Shown: positions 1 through 6,817, counted from the stretch's first letter. The stretch: DNA of 8,006 bases from Actinomycetes bacterium (GCA_023437345.1 JAEZGC010000293.1:1-8006), one strand, 5' to 3'. The notes: generated from the sequence alone by a model not told the origin. Numbers and translations are program-made.

Positions 1-15
1 CCCCCCCCACCCGCG

Positions 16-42
16 GGGGCCCGGCCCCTGCGCCCGGGCCCC
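16..42 (-). terminator. GC-rich hairpin downstream of the beta-helix gene
   Basis: A perfect 9-bp inverted repeat, GGGGCCCGG (16-24) and CCGGGCCCC (34-42), encloses a 9-base loop. It begins 25 bases after the stop codon of the minus-strand beta-helix gene, which is where a terminator is expected. There is no T tract on either side: on the minus strand the stem is followed by C/G-rich sequence ending in a run of eight G. Uridine-poor GC hairpins are common after actinobacterial genes, so terminator is the best reading. The function is inferred from position and stem only. Confidence 0.55.
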
Positions 43-67
43 GCGTCGGCTGTTCGACGTCCGCCGT

Positions 68-1468
68 TCAGCTGACGGTGATCGTGGTGATCATTCCGCC
101 GGACTTCGCCGCACGGGTCTTGCCGCCGTTGCCCGAGTAGCTGCAGGCGACCATGCTCAGCTTCGCCTTGGAGTTGACCAGGATGGCGTTCTTCTTGTTG
201 CTGACGAACCGCACCGGTTGGCTGATCCGGGCTGCCGTGCCCTTCTTCGAGACCAGCAGGCCGTTGCCGCGATTGGACTGGACCAGGTTGCCCTCGCCGG
301 AGATGGTCAGCGTGCCCTTGCTGGACACCGCGATCCCGTGCGACCTGGCCTTGCTGATCGTGTTGCCGGCCAGGATCGTCAGGCGTCCCTTGCTCGAGAC
401 AGAGGCGTTCACCTTCCCCGATCCGGAGATCGAGGTGGCGGTAATGGTCGCCGTCCCCCGGGTGGGGACGGACAGGCCGTGCTTTGTGGAACCGGTGATG
501 GTGACCCGGTTGAGGTCGACCCGGGTGCCGGAGCCGGACGCCAGCACGCCGTTGTACCGGTTGCTGGCGACTGTGGTGTCGACAAGGGTCGCCTTGGAGC
601 CCGCCGTGGTACCCAGGCCGTGGCGCCGGTTGCTGTTGAGCCTGCTGTCGGAGATGGTCACCTGGGCGGAACCGGTCAGCGAGACGCCGCACACCCGATT
701 GCTCGACATGGTGCTGTTGCTCACGCTCAGCTGCGAGGAGGCGACTCCGAGGCCGTGGCCCGTCTTGCCCGTCGTCGACCCGGTGACCGCAGTGCCGTTG
801 CCGTCGAGCTGGCTCGAACTGATCGCCCCCGTCGACCGGCCCGACAGCTGGAGGCCGTTGCGCCGGTTCTTGATGGCCTTCAGGCCGACAGCATCCAGGA
901 CCGACGCCTCCAGGTAGACGCCGTCCTTCTTGTTGCCGGTGGCGGTCACCGTGCGCACGGTCAGCTTGGAGCCGCCGTAGGCTGCGACGCCGTTCTTGCC
1001 GGCGTTGCGCAGCGTGAGGTTCTCCAGCTTCAGCACACCTGCCTTCACGGCGAAGACATTGGCTGTGCTCCGCTTGGCGCCGTCCCAGACCCCACCCGAC
1101 ACCCCGCTGGTGACCGAGTTGAACCAGAGCATCTGGCCGGAGCCGCCGGTCCAGGTGACCAGGGTGCCGGGCTGCGCGGAGAGGTAGACGTGGTTCTTCA
1201 CCGAGATCACCGACTTGACCTTGAACTGGCCCGCCGGGAGCTCGACGAGCCGGGGCCGGTCGGCGGTGGCAGCGGTGCCGACTGCCTTCGCCAGTTCGGT
1301 GGTGATGTCGCCGGTGCCGCGAATCGTCACGACGGTGGGCTGGGAGATGCCGAAGGCTGCAATGTCGTCGGGGGACGCAGCGGCGGGCACGGCGACGAGA
1401 AGTGATGCGGCCGCGGTCGCAACTGCGGCGAGCACGACCGACACGCAACGGGGGGGTGAGACGGGCAT
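68..1468 (-). CDS. Secreted right-handed beta-helix repeat protein (pectate-lyase-like fold)
   Basis: A 466-residue protein, apparently exported. The first 31 residues form a signal peptide: a basic Arg-7, a hydrophobic Ala/Val/Leu stretch and an Ala-rich AVPAAAS cleavage region. Residues 45-130 resemble the cap and first coils of pectate-lyase-like helices (RPRLVELPAGQF). From about 154 to 430 a coil of roughly 22-24 residues repeats about twelve times, each turn marked by a variant of N-[RK]-x-x-G-[LVI], for example at 178-184, 200-206, 256-262, 279-285, 302-308, 398-404 and 423-430. This is the pattern of parallel beta-helix (PbH1) repeats. I see no sortase motif, lipobox, membrane anchor or recognisable catalytic signature, so no enzyme activity is assigned. 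By hand count the mature part has about 50 Lys/Arg against about 16 Asp/Glu, which is strongly basic. ATG at 1468 has a purine-rich AAGAAGG just upstream. The gene follows glpC by 67 bp in the same direction. Confidence 0.85.
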   Translation of the reverse strand: MPVSPPRCVSVVLAAVATAAASLLVAVPAAASPDDIAAFGISQPTVVTIRGTGDITTELAKAVGTAATADRPRLVELPAGQFKVKSVISVKNHVYLSAQPGTLVTWTGGSGQMLWFNSVTSGVSGGVWDGAKRSTANVFAVKAGVLKLENLTLRNAGKNGVAAYGGSKLTVRTVTATGNKKDGVYLEASVLDAVGLKAIKNRRNGLQLSGRSTGAISSSQLDGNGTAVTGSTTGKTGHGLGVASSQLSVSNSTMSSNRVCGVSLTGSAQVTISDSRLNSNRRHGLGTTAGSKATLVDTTVASNRYNGVLASGSGTRVDLNRVTITGSTKHGLSVPTRGTATITATSISGSGKVNASVSSKGRLTILAGNTISKARSHGIAVSSKGTLTISGEGNLVQSNRGNGLLVSKKGTAARISQPVRFVSNKKNAILVNSKAKLSMVACSYSGNGGKTRAAKSGGMITTITVS

Positions 1469-1535
1469 GACCTTCTTCTTCAGTGGACGGCTTGCTCTTC
1501 TTCCCCCCGGAGCGGCCAGCCTACCTTAGAAATTC
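1469..1535 (-). promoter_or_regulatory. Short glpC / beta-helix gap with weak -10-like element
   Basis: This 67-bp gap contains an AT-rich patch (about 1526-1537) in otherwise GC-rich DNA. On the minus strand it has a TAAGGT hexamer (1528-1523) fitting the loose actinobacterial -10 pattern TANNNT, about 55 bp before the beta-helix start. No good -35 is seen 17-18 bp further up. Purine-rich GGAAGAAGAGC and AAGAAGG stretches lie before the ATG. No convincing terminator hairpin follows glpC, so read-through from glpABC is possible. The promoter reading is weak. Confidence 0.25.
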
Positions 1536-2768
1536 TCAGCTTGAAAGACCGTAGGCCTTGTGGATCAGCCAGATCGGGTGCTCGGTCCGGACGCCGGACC
1601 CCTTCTGGATCTGCCAGCGACAGGTCTCGGTGTCGCACAGGGCCAGGTCCTGGTTGGTCTCGCGCACCATGTCGAACAACGGCTTGCCCACCGCCTGGGC
1701 GATCTCGTACTTCTCCTTCTTCAGCCCGTAGGTGCCGGCGATCCCGCAGCAGGTGGCTCCCGATTCGACAACCGTCAGGCCGGGAACCAGTCGCAGCACG
1801 TCAAGGGCCGGCATCCCCATGCCCTGGCTCTTCAGCTGGCACGGCGCGTGGTAGGGCACGGTCATGTCGATCCTGCCCGGCTCGGGCAGCTCCCCGGCCT
1901 CGTGCAGGTCGAGCAGGAACTCCATCATGTCGCGGATCCGGGTGGCGACGTCGACCAGCCGGTCGTCGGTGACGCCCATGATCTCGTGCGCCTCGTGCTT
2001 CAACATGCCGGTGCAGGAGCCGGACGAGGAGATGATCGTCAGCTCGCCACCGGCCGAGCGCAGGTCGTCGCACAGCTTGAGCAGCGAGGCGGTGGCGGCG
2101 TCGAACAGCCCGTTGGACTGCTGCGCCAGGCCGCAGCAGCCCTGCCGCGGGACCAGCACCTCATAGCCGAGGTACTCCAGCACCTCGATGGACCGCTTCG
2201 AGGTCTCCACCTCGAAGTAGCCGCCGGCACAGCCGTGGAAGAACACCACGGTGCCGCGGGTGGCGGGGGTGGGACGCGGACCCCGCTTCTTCAGCCAGCC
2301 CTGGATGGTCTGGGTCTGGGCAGGCGGCATCGGGGCGTCGCGGTGAACGCCGAACAGCTTCTCCACGACGGTGCGGATCGGCTTGTTGGCCAGCACCGCG
2401 TTGGCGATCGGCGCCACCGGCGTCATCATCGTCCCCATCAAGGTGGTGCGCGAGATCAGTTGGTCGCGGACCGGCATGCCGTGGTCGGCCTTCATCACCG
2501 CGCGCGCCTGCGAGTTCAGCTCGGCGATCTGGACGCCCTGGGGACAGGCGAGCGTGCAGGCGCCGCAGCTCGAGCAGTAGTCGAGGGAGTGGTCGACCGA
2601 CTCTCCGTGCCGGAAGCGCTCCGCCTGCGGGCCGACGAACTTCGGCCCGGAGAACAGCGGGGTGACCGCCGACACCGGACAGACAGTTTCGCAGATCGTG
2701 CACTTCACGCAGTGGTCGAGGCTCGCCCTGGCGAACTCGTGCCCGGCGAAGTCGAGGCTGTCGCTCAT
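1536..2768 (-). CDS. glpC: Anaerobic glycerol-3-phosphate dehydrogenase, iron-sulfur subunit C
   Basis: A 410-residue protein (E. coli GlpC is about 396). The family subunit takes electrons from the GlpAB flavin dimer, ties it to the membrane and passes electrons to quinone. Two classic 4Fe-4S motifs lie near the N terminus: C20-x2-C23-x2-C26-x3-C30-P and C64-x2-C67-x2-C70-x3-C74-P. Two cysteine-rich CCG domains follow, the first with C179 and C210-C211-G212, the second with C309 and C339-C340-G341; C377 and C382 come after. These are the hallmarks of the GlpC/HdrD/lactate-utilisation family. The CCG fold is shared with glycolate oxidase GlcF and LutA, but placement directly after glpA and glpB decides the call. 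The ATG overlaps the glpB stop as ATGA (2765-2768), implying translational coupling. No transmembrane helix is evident, so membrane contact would be peripheral. All key cysteines appear intact. Confidence 0.93.
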   Translation of the reverse strand: MSDSLDFAGHEFARASLDHCVKCTICETVCPVSAVTPLFSGPKFVGPQAERFRHGESVDHSLDYCSSCGACTLACPQGVQIAELNSQARAVMKADHGMPVRDQLISRTTLMGTMMTPVAPIANAVLANKPIRTVVEKLFGVHRDAPMPPAQTQTIQGWLKKRGPRPTPATRGTVVFFHGCAGGYFEVETSKRSIEVLEYLGYEVLVPRQGCCGLAQQSNGLFDAATASLLKLCDDLRSAGGELTIISSSGSCTGMLKHEAHEIMGVTDDRLVDVATRIRDMMEFLLDLHEAGELPEPGRIDMTVPYHAPCQLKSQGMGMPALDVLRLVPGLTVVESGATCCGIAGTYGLKKEKYEIAQAVGKPLFDMVRETNQDLALCDTETCRWQIQKGSGVRTEHPIWLIHKAYGLSS

Positions 2769-4033
2769 CCGAACTCCTTCGCGATCGCTTCGGCGGCCTT
2801 GACCGCACTACCAAGGGCGATACCCTCGCCCGACTTCTCACTCCACCGCTGCGCTCCCGCCAGCACCCCGCCGGCCGCCCAGAGGTTGTCGTACACCGGC
2901 CCCCCACCGGGTTCGATGACCCGCATCGACTCGTCGACAGCGACACCGACGGCGAACAACGGCTGCTGCGCGCCCCAGTAGTCGCCGTGGACCAGGTCGT
3001 CACCCAGTCCGGCCAGCGGCAGCCCGAAGACCCGCTCGGTGACCTGGTCGTGGGAATCGAGGTTCAGGGCACCGGACTCGAACCCGCCGCCGGCCAGCAC
3101 GAAGGCGTCGGCGCTGAACTCCCGCAGCGCGCCGGCGGTGGTGAACTGGACGCTGCGCACCCGGCCCGCCTCGATCCGCGGCGTGGTGACCCACGAGCCG
3201 TTGACGATCCGGACGCCGGCACTGCGGGCGGCCGCGACGAGGGCGGTGTTGAGCCGCATCCCCGGGACCGAGGGTGGCGGCAGCGGGATCTCGAACACGG
3301 GGTGCTCCAGCTTGTCGGCCAGGTCGCGCCAGGCGGTCAGGTCGCGCAGCCCGAGGACGGCGGGCAGCCCAACGGTCTCGCCCTCGGACAGCATCGGCCG
3401 CAGCCGGTCGGCGAAGGACGCCCGGTAGGCGGCGCTGTCGAACGCCCGGGCGTAGGCGAGGCCGCTGGAGTCCCCCTCACCCGGCCGCGCCGCCACGTCG
3501 ACGTACAGCGCCCGGGCCTGCAGCCGTCCGCCATCGGGCAGGACGGTGCGGGCGAGGTTGCCGGCCACCAGGTCGGGGTGGAAGTCCTTGAGCTGCCGCA
3601 GCCCCACGATCGCGAACGTCGCACCGTCCACGCAGGCGCCGGCCAGCATGCCTGGCTGGGCCAGGCAGGTGGGGCGCACCGCGCCGACCGCGGTGGGCAG
3701 CGACTGGTTGGCGTCCGGCCGGCCGACCAGCAGGTCAGGCCCGAGCAGGTCCTGGATGAAGGCGATGCCGGCGCGGACCGCGTCCGCCCCGATCACCGCG
3801 TACGGGTGGGATGGGGTAGTAGCGGCCAGCTCGGCGATCGACGCCAGCGGGTCTGCCACCCGGACCGTCGAGCCGTTGGTCCCGGTGTAGCCGAGCACGT
3901 CGATGGTGCCCTGGGACAGCTGCAGGCCGCCGGTGCCCTTGGTGAGCAGGGTGACCTGCAGCCCGGCGGTGGCGAGCTGGATGGCGGCGCCGAGGCCGGC
4001 GATCCCCGCTCCGATGACGACTACCCGGCTCAC
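2765..4033 (-). CDS. glpB: Anaerobic glycerol-3-phosphate dehydrogenase, flavoprotein subunit B
   Basis: A 422-residue flavoprotein (E. coli GlpB is about 419) that partners GlpA in the soluble catalytic dimer oxidising sn-glycerol-3-phosphate to dihydroxyacetone phosphate. The N terminus is a Rossmann dinucleotide-binding motif, VVVIGAGIAGLGAA at residues 4-17. It is followed by GGLQLSQGTIDVLG (about 35-48), which matches the GlpB-type sequence after the first beta-alpha-beta unit. A second flavin-contact stretch, FVLAGGGFESGAL, lies in the C-terminal third, and a FAD-dependent reductase-like end contains NLWAAGGVLAGA. I chose the GTG at 4033 because it starts right at the Rossmann strand and forms a GTGA overlap (4030-4033) with the glpA stop. 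The frame stays open upstream to 4507, but that part lies inside glpA, is arginine-rich and looks like a shadow. The stop overlaps glpC by 4 bp. Confidence 0.92.
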   Translation of the reverse strand: MSRVVVIGAGIAGLGAAIQLATAGLQVTLLTKGTGGLQLSQGTIDVLGYTGTNGSTVRVADPLASIAELAATTPSHPYAVIGADAVRAGIAFIQDLLGPDLLVGRPDANQSLPTAVGAVRPTCLAQPGMLAGACVDGATFAIVGLRQLKDFHPDLVAGNLARTVLPDGGRLQARALYVDVAARPGEGDSSGLAYARAFDSAAYRASFADRLRPMLSEGETVGLPAVLGLRDLTAWRDLADKLEHPVFEIPLPPPSVPGMRLNTALVAAARSAGVRIVNGSWVTTPRIEAGRVRSVQFTTAGALREFSADAFVLAGGGFESGALNLDSHDQVTERVFGLPLAGLGDDLVHGDYWGAQQPLFAVGVAVDESMRVIEPGGGPVYDNLWAAGGVLAGAQRWSEKSGEGIALGSAVKAAEAIAKEFG

Positions 4034-5607
4034 AGTTCCACCTCGGTCTCTTCCTGCGGGAGGTGCTCGACGTCGAGGGTTCCCTGGTACATCCAGTTGT
4101 CGAGCGCGGTCTGGCGCACCTGGTCGCCGTACAGGATGGGCCACAGCCCGAGCCAGCGGTTCTTCAGGAACAGCCGCAGCAGGCCGGTGGCGCGCTCCAC
4201 GTCGATGTGGCGGGTCTCCAGCGCGATGCCGGTCGCCCGCATCGAACAGAAGCCGCCCTGGCAGGGGCCCATGCCGAGCCGGAGCTGTCGCCGGATGTCG
4301 TCGAAGCTGGCCTGTGGCTGGTCGTCCCACGCCTTGAGGAACATGCCACGGTTCATCAGCTCGCACTCGCAGATGATCTGGTCCTCGAGCCGGTCCTCCT
4401 CGCGCTCGGCGAGCCGGTGGGTGACGTGGTACGTCGTGCCGGGGTTGGAGCCGGGCACGGCTTCGTCGGCGGTGCGGCAGGCCCGGGTCTCGCCGAGCTT
4501 GCGGCACATCTCGTCGACTATGTGCTCGGCCATCAGCCGGTAGGTGGTCAGCTTGCCGCCGCCGATCGTCAGCATGCCGTCCAGCCCGTCGCGGTCGGTG
4601 TGGTCGATCACCGCCATGCCGCGGCTCATGTGGCGGGTGTCGGAGGCGGAGACCCGCTTGTCCTTGATCAGCGGACGCGCGCCCGCCCAGGCGTGCAGTG
4701 CCCGCGACTGGCGGAACCCGGGAACCAGGATCTCGCCGGCGTCCAGCATCTGCTGGACCTCCTCGCGCGGGATGGCGAGGTTGTCGGGGTCCTCCACCTT
4801 CACGTCGGTGGTGCCGATGATGCAGACGGTGTGGACCGGGACGAGGATGTCACCGTCGGAGGGGTGGATCAGCCGGTTGATGACCCGGTTCACCAGCCGG
4901 TGGTTCATCGCGACCATGATCCCGCGGCCGGGGATGACGTCGACGGGGTGGCAGTCGGCCATCGCCGCCACCTGGCCGGCCCACGGCCCGGCGCAGTTGA
5001 GCACGAAGTTGCACTCGATCCTGACGTCCTCGCCGTCCTTGAGGTCGGTGGCGTACACGGCTGCCACGCGGCCGCCATCCCGCTCGATCCGGGTGACCTT
5101 GTGGTAGGTCAGCACCTTCGCGCCGTAGGCCTCGGCGGACCTGGCCGCCCCCCAGATCATCTGCCAGCCGTCCACCGAGCCGTCCTGGACCTCGATGGCG
5201 CGCAGGATGCCGGGGTTCAGCCGGGGCTCGTTGCGCAGCGCCTCCGCCACGCTCACCTCACGGGCCGGGACGCGGGTCGCGGCCGCCCCGGCGAGGAACT
5301 TGTCGCCGAAGGCGGGGTCGTCGCCGGGTGCGGTGACGAAGTAGCCGCCGGTGGTCTCCACGGCGTCGGCGTGGATCCTGGTGACAATCACGTTCTCCTC
5401 GGCGCACTCAGTGGCCGACTGCGGGTCGCTGACCACGTAGCGTCCGCCGGAGTGCAGCAGGCCGTGGAACCGGCCGGATGTGCCCTGGCCGAGATCGGCC
5501 CGGTCGAGCAGGACTGCGGAATAGCCCCGCATCGCGACGTCCCGCACCACCCCGACGCCCGTCGAGCCGCCTCCGATGACCACGACATCGACAGCTAGCT
5601 TGCGCAC
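4030..5607 (-). CDS. glpA: Anaerobic glycerol-3-phosphate dehydrogenase, catalytic FAD subunit A
   Basis: A 525-residue protein (E. coli GlpA is about 542), the substrate-oxidising subunit converting sn-glycerol-3-phosphate to dihydroxyacetone phosphate. Residues 6-22 are the FAD Rossmann motif (VDVVVIGGGSTGVG). GRFHGLLHSGGRY (45-57) is the conserved GlpA/GlpD FAD and substrate segment, and DGLDGMLTIGGGKLTTYRLMAE (split around 340-361) is the C-terminal FAD-binding signature. What separates it from aerobic GlpD is the C-terminal BFD-like [2Fe-2S] domain with C413-x-C415 and C449-x4-C454. The start is GTG 5607, preceded on the minus strand by GGAGG (5616-5612) four bases away and immediately followed by the Rossmann strand. 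A TTG at 5643 would add 12 residues but has no ribosome site. This is the first gene of the coupled glpABC operon, with a candidate operator region just upstream. Confidence 0.95.
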   Translation of the reverse strand: MRKLAVDVVVIGGGSTGVGVVRDVAMRGYSAVLLDRADLGQGTSGRFHGLLHSGGRYVVSDPQSATECAEENVIVTRIHADAVETTGGYFVTAPGDDPAFGDKFLAGAAATRVPAREVSVAEALRNEPRLNPGILRAIEVQDGSVDGWQMIWGAARSAEAYGAKVLTYHKVTRIERDGGRVAAVYATDLKDGEDVRIECNFVLNCAGPWAGQVAAMADCHPVDVIPGRGIMVAMNHRLVNRVINRLIHPSDGDILVPVHTVCIIGTTDVKVEDPDNLAIPREEVQQMLDAGEILVPGFRQSRALHAWAGARPLIKDKRVSASDTRHMSRGMAVIDHTDRDGLDGMLTIGGGKLTTYRLMAEHIVDEMCRKLGETRACRTADEAVPGSNPGTTYHVTHRLAEREEDRLEDQIICECELMNRGMFLKAWDDQPQASFDDIRRQLRLGMGPCQGGFCSMRATGIALETRHIDVERATGLLRLFLKNRWLGLWPILYGDQVRQTALDNWMYQGTLDVEHLPQEETEVEL

Positions 5608-5611
5608 GAAA

Positions 5612-5616
5612 CCTCC
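5612..5616 (-). promoter_or_regulatory. Ribosome binding site fixing the glpA start
   Basis: On the minus strand GGAGG (5616-5612) is separated by TTTC from GTG at 5607. It is the only strong Shine-Dalgarno match near the 5' end of glpA and supports the GTG over the in-frame TTG at 5643. Confidence 0.7.
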
Positions 5617-5677
5617 GATCCGAGTGCGGACAACACCGTCCAAGGACCACGCGCAGGTCGTCCCTGCCAGTCAGGCT

Positions 5678-5690
5678 AGGTCAGTGACCT
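5678..5690. promoter_or_regulatory. Perfect palindrome upstream of glpA, candidate operator
   Basis: AGGTCA-G-TGACCT (5678-5683, 5684, 5685-5690) is a perfect 13-bp palindrome lying 71 bp upstream of the glpA start. The one-base centre makes an RNA hairpin unlikely and a protein-binding site likelier. Around it, GTCAG occurs at 5670-5674 and 5680-5684, exactly one helical turn apart, and its complement CTGAC at 5689-5693. AGGTCAG recurs upstream of glpF at 7204-7210. Which protein binds is inference; the adjacent SorC-type regulator is the first candidate. Confidence 0.45.
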
Positions 5691-5694
5691 GACG

Positions 5695-5717
5695 GCGGCC
5701 AGTAGGCAGCGGCCAGT
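5695..5717. repeat. 9-bp direct repeat between the regulator and glpA
   Basis: GCGGCCAGT occurs at 5695-5703 and again at 5709-5717, with a 14-bp period, just beyond the 13-bp palindrome on the regulator side. Some SorC-family regulators such as CggR bind direct repeats, so this could be part of a composite operator. GCGGCCAG without the final T also occurs elsewhere in the window (for example 1512-1519), and the sequence is GC-rich, so chance is possible. Confidence 0.3.
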
Positions 5718-5764
5718 TCGCCGAATGTGCACAGCAGGGGTGAGGGGTTGGGAAAACGACGGGA

Positions 5765-6721
5765 TCACAGCCTGGCGCGCTCGGCTATCGCCCGTGCCGT
5801 CGCTTCGTCGATGACCAGGTCGGTGGCGGTGCCGGCCCGCAGCGCACCGACCACCGCCGGCGCCCGGGACGGGTCGGCGACCACGCAGATCCGGCGCGGC
5901 ACGGTCTGCAGTTCGGCGGGGGTCAGCCCGGTCGCCCTGGCGTTGTAGTCGATGTCGGCGTACGTGCCGTCCTCGCGCAGCAGGACCGTGCACACGTCGC
6001 CGACCACCCCGTCGTCGGCGAGTTTGCGCATGTCGCTGGCGTCCATGTAGCCCGAGGAGTAGACGTGGGACGGCACCATCCCCTGCAGCGAGCCGACCCC
6101 GAAAACGGCCAGGTCGAGCTTGGCGTGCAGCCGCAGCACGTTCTGCACCGACCGCTCCCGCCACATCGCGTCCTTGGTGGCCGCGTAGTCGAAGAAGGCC
6201 GGCACCGGGAACAGCACGACCTTCGCGTCGAAGGCGTCTCCTATCGACTGCAGGATCTCGCCGATGTAGGGGATGCCGGAGCTGCGCTGGTTGGCGCCGC
6301 CGTTCATCTGGACGACTGTCGACCCGACCAGCGGCCGCCGTCCAAGGTGGCGCACGACGTGGGAGAGGGTGACCCCCCACGCGACGCCGATCAGCTGGTG
6401 GTCGTCGACGGCCTCGGTGAACAGCCGGCCGGCCAGCCGCGCCACCTGGTCGAAGCGCAGGTTCTCGTTGGCGCTCTCCCGGACCGGGACGAGATGGACC
6501 CGCACCCCGAAGGCCTGGGCGAGCGTGGCGGCCAGCGGCGATTGGGACCCGGTGTGGTCGGCGAGGCTGATTCGCACCAGGCCCGATTCCCGCGCTTCCT
6601 TCAGAAGCCGGGAAACCGAGGAGCGGGACAATCTCAACTGATGGGCGATCGACTCCATCGTTTCGCCCTGAATGTAGTAGCGGGTGGCGGCTTGGTACAT
6701 CTCTTCGTACCGGTCGTTCAT
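5765..6721 (-). CDS. SorC/DeoR-family sugar-binding transcriptional regulator
   Basis: A 318-residue cytoplasmic DNA-binding protein. Residues 5-50 form a helix-turn-helix domain: Y-x2-G-E-T-M-E-S-I-A at 16-26 leads into a recognition helix RSSVSRLLKEARESGLVRI (33-51), the typical SorC/CggR start. The remaining residues, about 57-318, form the sugar-binding/SIS-like effector domain, with GVAWGVTLSHVV, a VQMNGG strand, LAVFGVGSLQGM and CVVADPSRAPAVVGALRAG near the end. The family usually senses a phosphorylated sugar or polyol. ATG 6721 is preferred because AAAGGG (6734-6729 on the minus strand) sits seven bases upstream; GTG 6742 would add seven residues and has no visible ribosome site. The gene is co-directional with glpABC, 157 bp upstream, and divergent from glpF. 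Control of glycerol uptake and oxidation, with glycerol-3-phosphate or dihydroxyacetone phosphate as effector, is inference from context. Confidence 0.88.
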   Translation of the reverse strand: MNDRYEEMYQAATRYYIQGETMESIAHQLRLSRSSVSRLLKEARESGLVRISLADHTGSQSPLAATLAQAFGVRVHLVPVRESANENLRFDQVARLAGRLFTEAVDDHQLIGVAWGVTLSHVVRHLGRRPLVGSTVVQMNGGANQRSSGIPYIGEILQSIGDAFDAKVVLFPVPAFFDYAATKDAMWRERSVQNVLRLHAKLDLAVFGVGSLQGMVPSHVYSSGYMDASDMRKLADDGVVGDVCTVLLREDGTYADIDYNARATGLTPAELQTVPRRICVVADPSRAPAVVGALRAGTATDLVIDEATARAIAERARL

Positions 6722-6741
6722 TACCCCGCCCTTTCGCTGCA

Positions 6742-6773
6742 CGTTCGTTCACAGGTGTAGCGCATGCGTTCAA
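6742..6773. promoter_or_regulatory. CGTTCA direct repeats upstream of the regulator start
   Basis: On the plus strand CGTTCA occurs at 6746-6751 and 6767-6772, 21 bp apart or two helical turns, with an extra CGTTC at 6742-6746. An 8-bp palindrome CGCATGCG (6761-6768) overlaps the second copy. The regulator ATG lies 25 bp from the nearest copy on the minus strand, so this could be an autoregulatory site. A minus-strand TTGAAC (6773-6768) resembles a -35, but no matching -10 was found. Function is inferred. Confidence 0.35.
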
Positions 6774-6802
6774 GTCTGGGCAAGATGGGGCCCAGCGGGA
6801 GG

Positions 6803-6817
6803 GGCGCGTGACGCGCC
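6803..6817. promoter_or_regulatory. Perfect 15-bp palindrome, candidate operator
   Basis: GGCGCGT (6803-6809), a central G (6810) and ACGCGCC (6811-6817) form a perfect odd-centred palindrome, 81 bp upstream of the regulator start and 38 bp upstream of the small plus-strand ORF. The single-base centre argues for a dimeric protein site rather than a hairpin. GC-rich DNA makes such sequences somewhat more likely by chance, but seven exact paired positions remain notable. Confidence 0.4.

Noticed and set aside
1510..1530. Partial resemblance to an iron-box (DtxR/IdeR) sequence around TAGGCT on the minus strand
   Set aside because: Only about 11 of 19 positions fit the consensus by hand alignment, with mismatches in both arms; too weak to call.
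1560..2981. Long plus-strand open frames opposite glpC, glpB and glpA (also 2987-4543 and 4063-5598)
   Set aside because: Antisense open frames are expected in high-GC DNA; their products are Gly/Arg/Val-rich, while the minus-strand proteins are complete, intact family members.
4034..4507. N-terminal extension of glpB within the same open frame
   Set aside because: It lies wholly inside glpA, is Arg/Pro-rich, and the Rossmann motif begins at the GTG 4033 that overlaps the glpA stop.
5638..5647. GTCC-AA-GGAC near the glpA start, with TTGGAC as a -35
   Set aside because: No acceptable -10 at 16-18 bp, and four-base arms are expected by chance.
5726..5733. TGTGCACA palindrome in the regulator-glpA gap as a CRP-like site
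   Set aside because: It lacks the TGTGA-N6-TCACA layout; an 8-bp palindrome alone is not enough.
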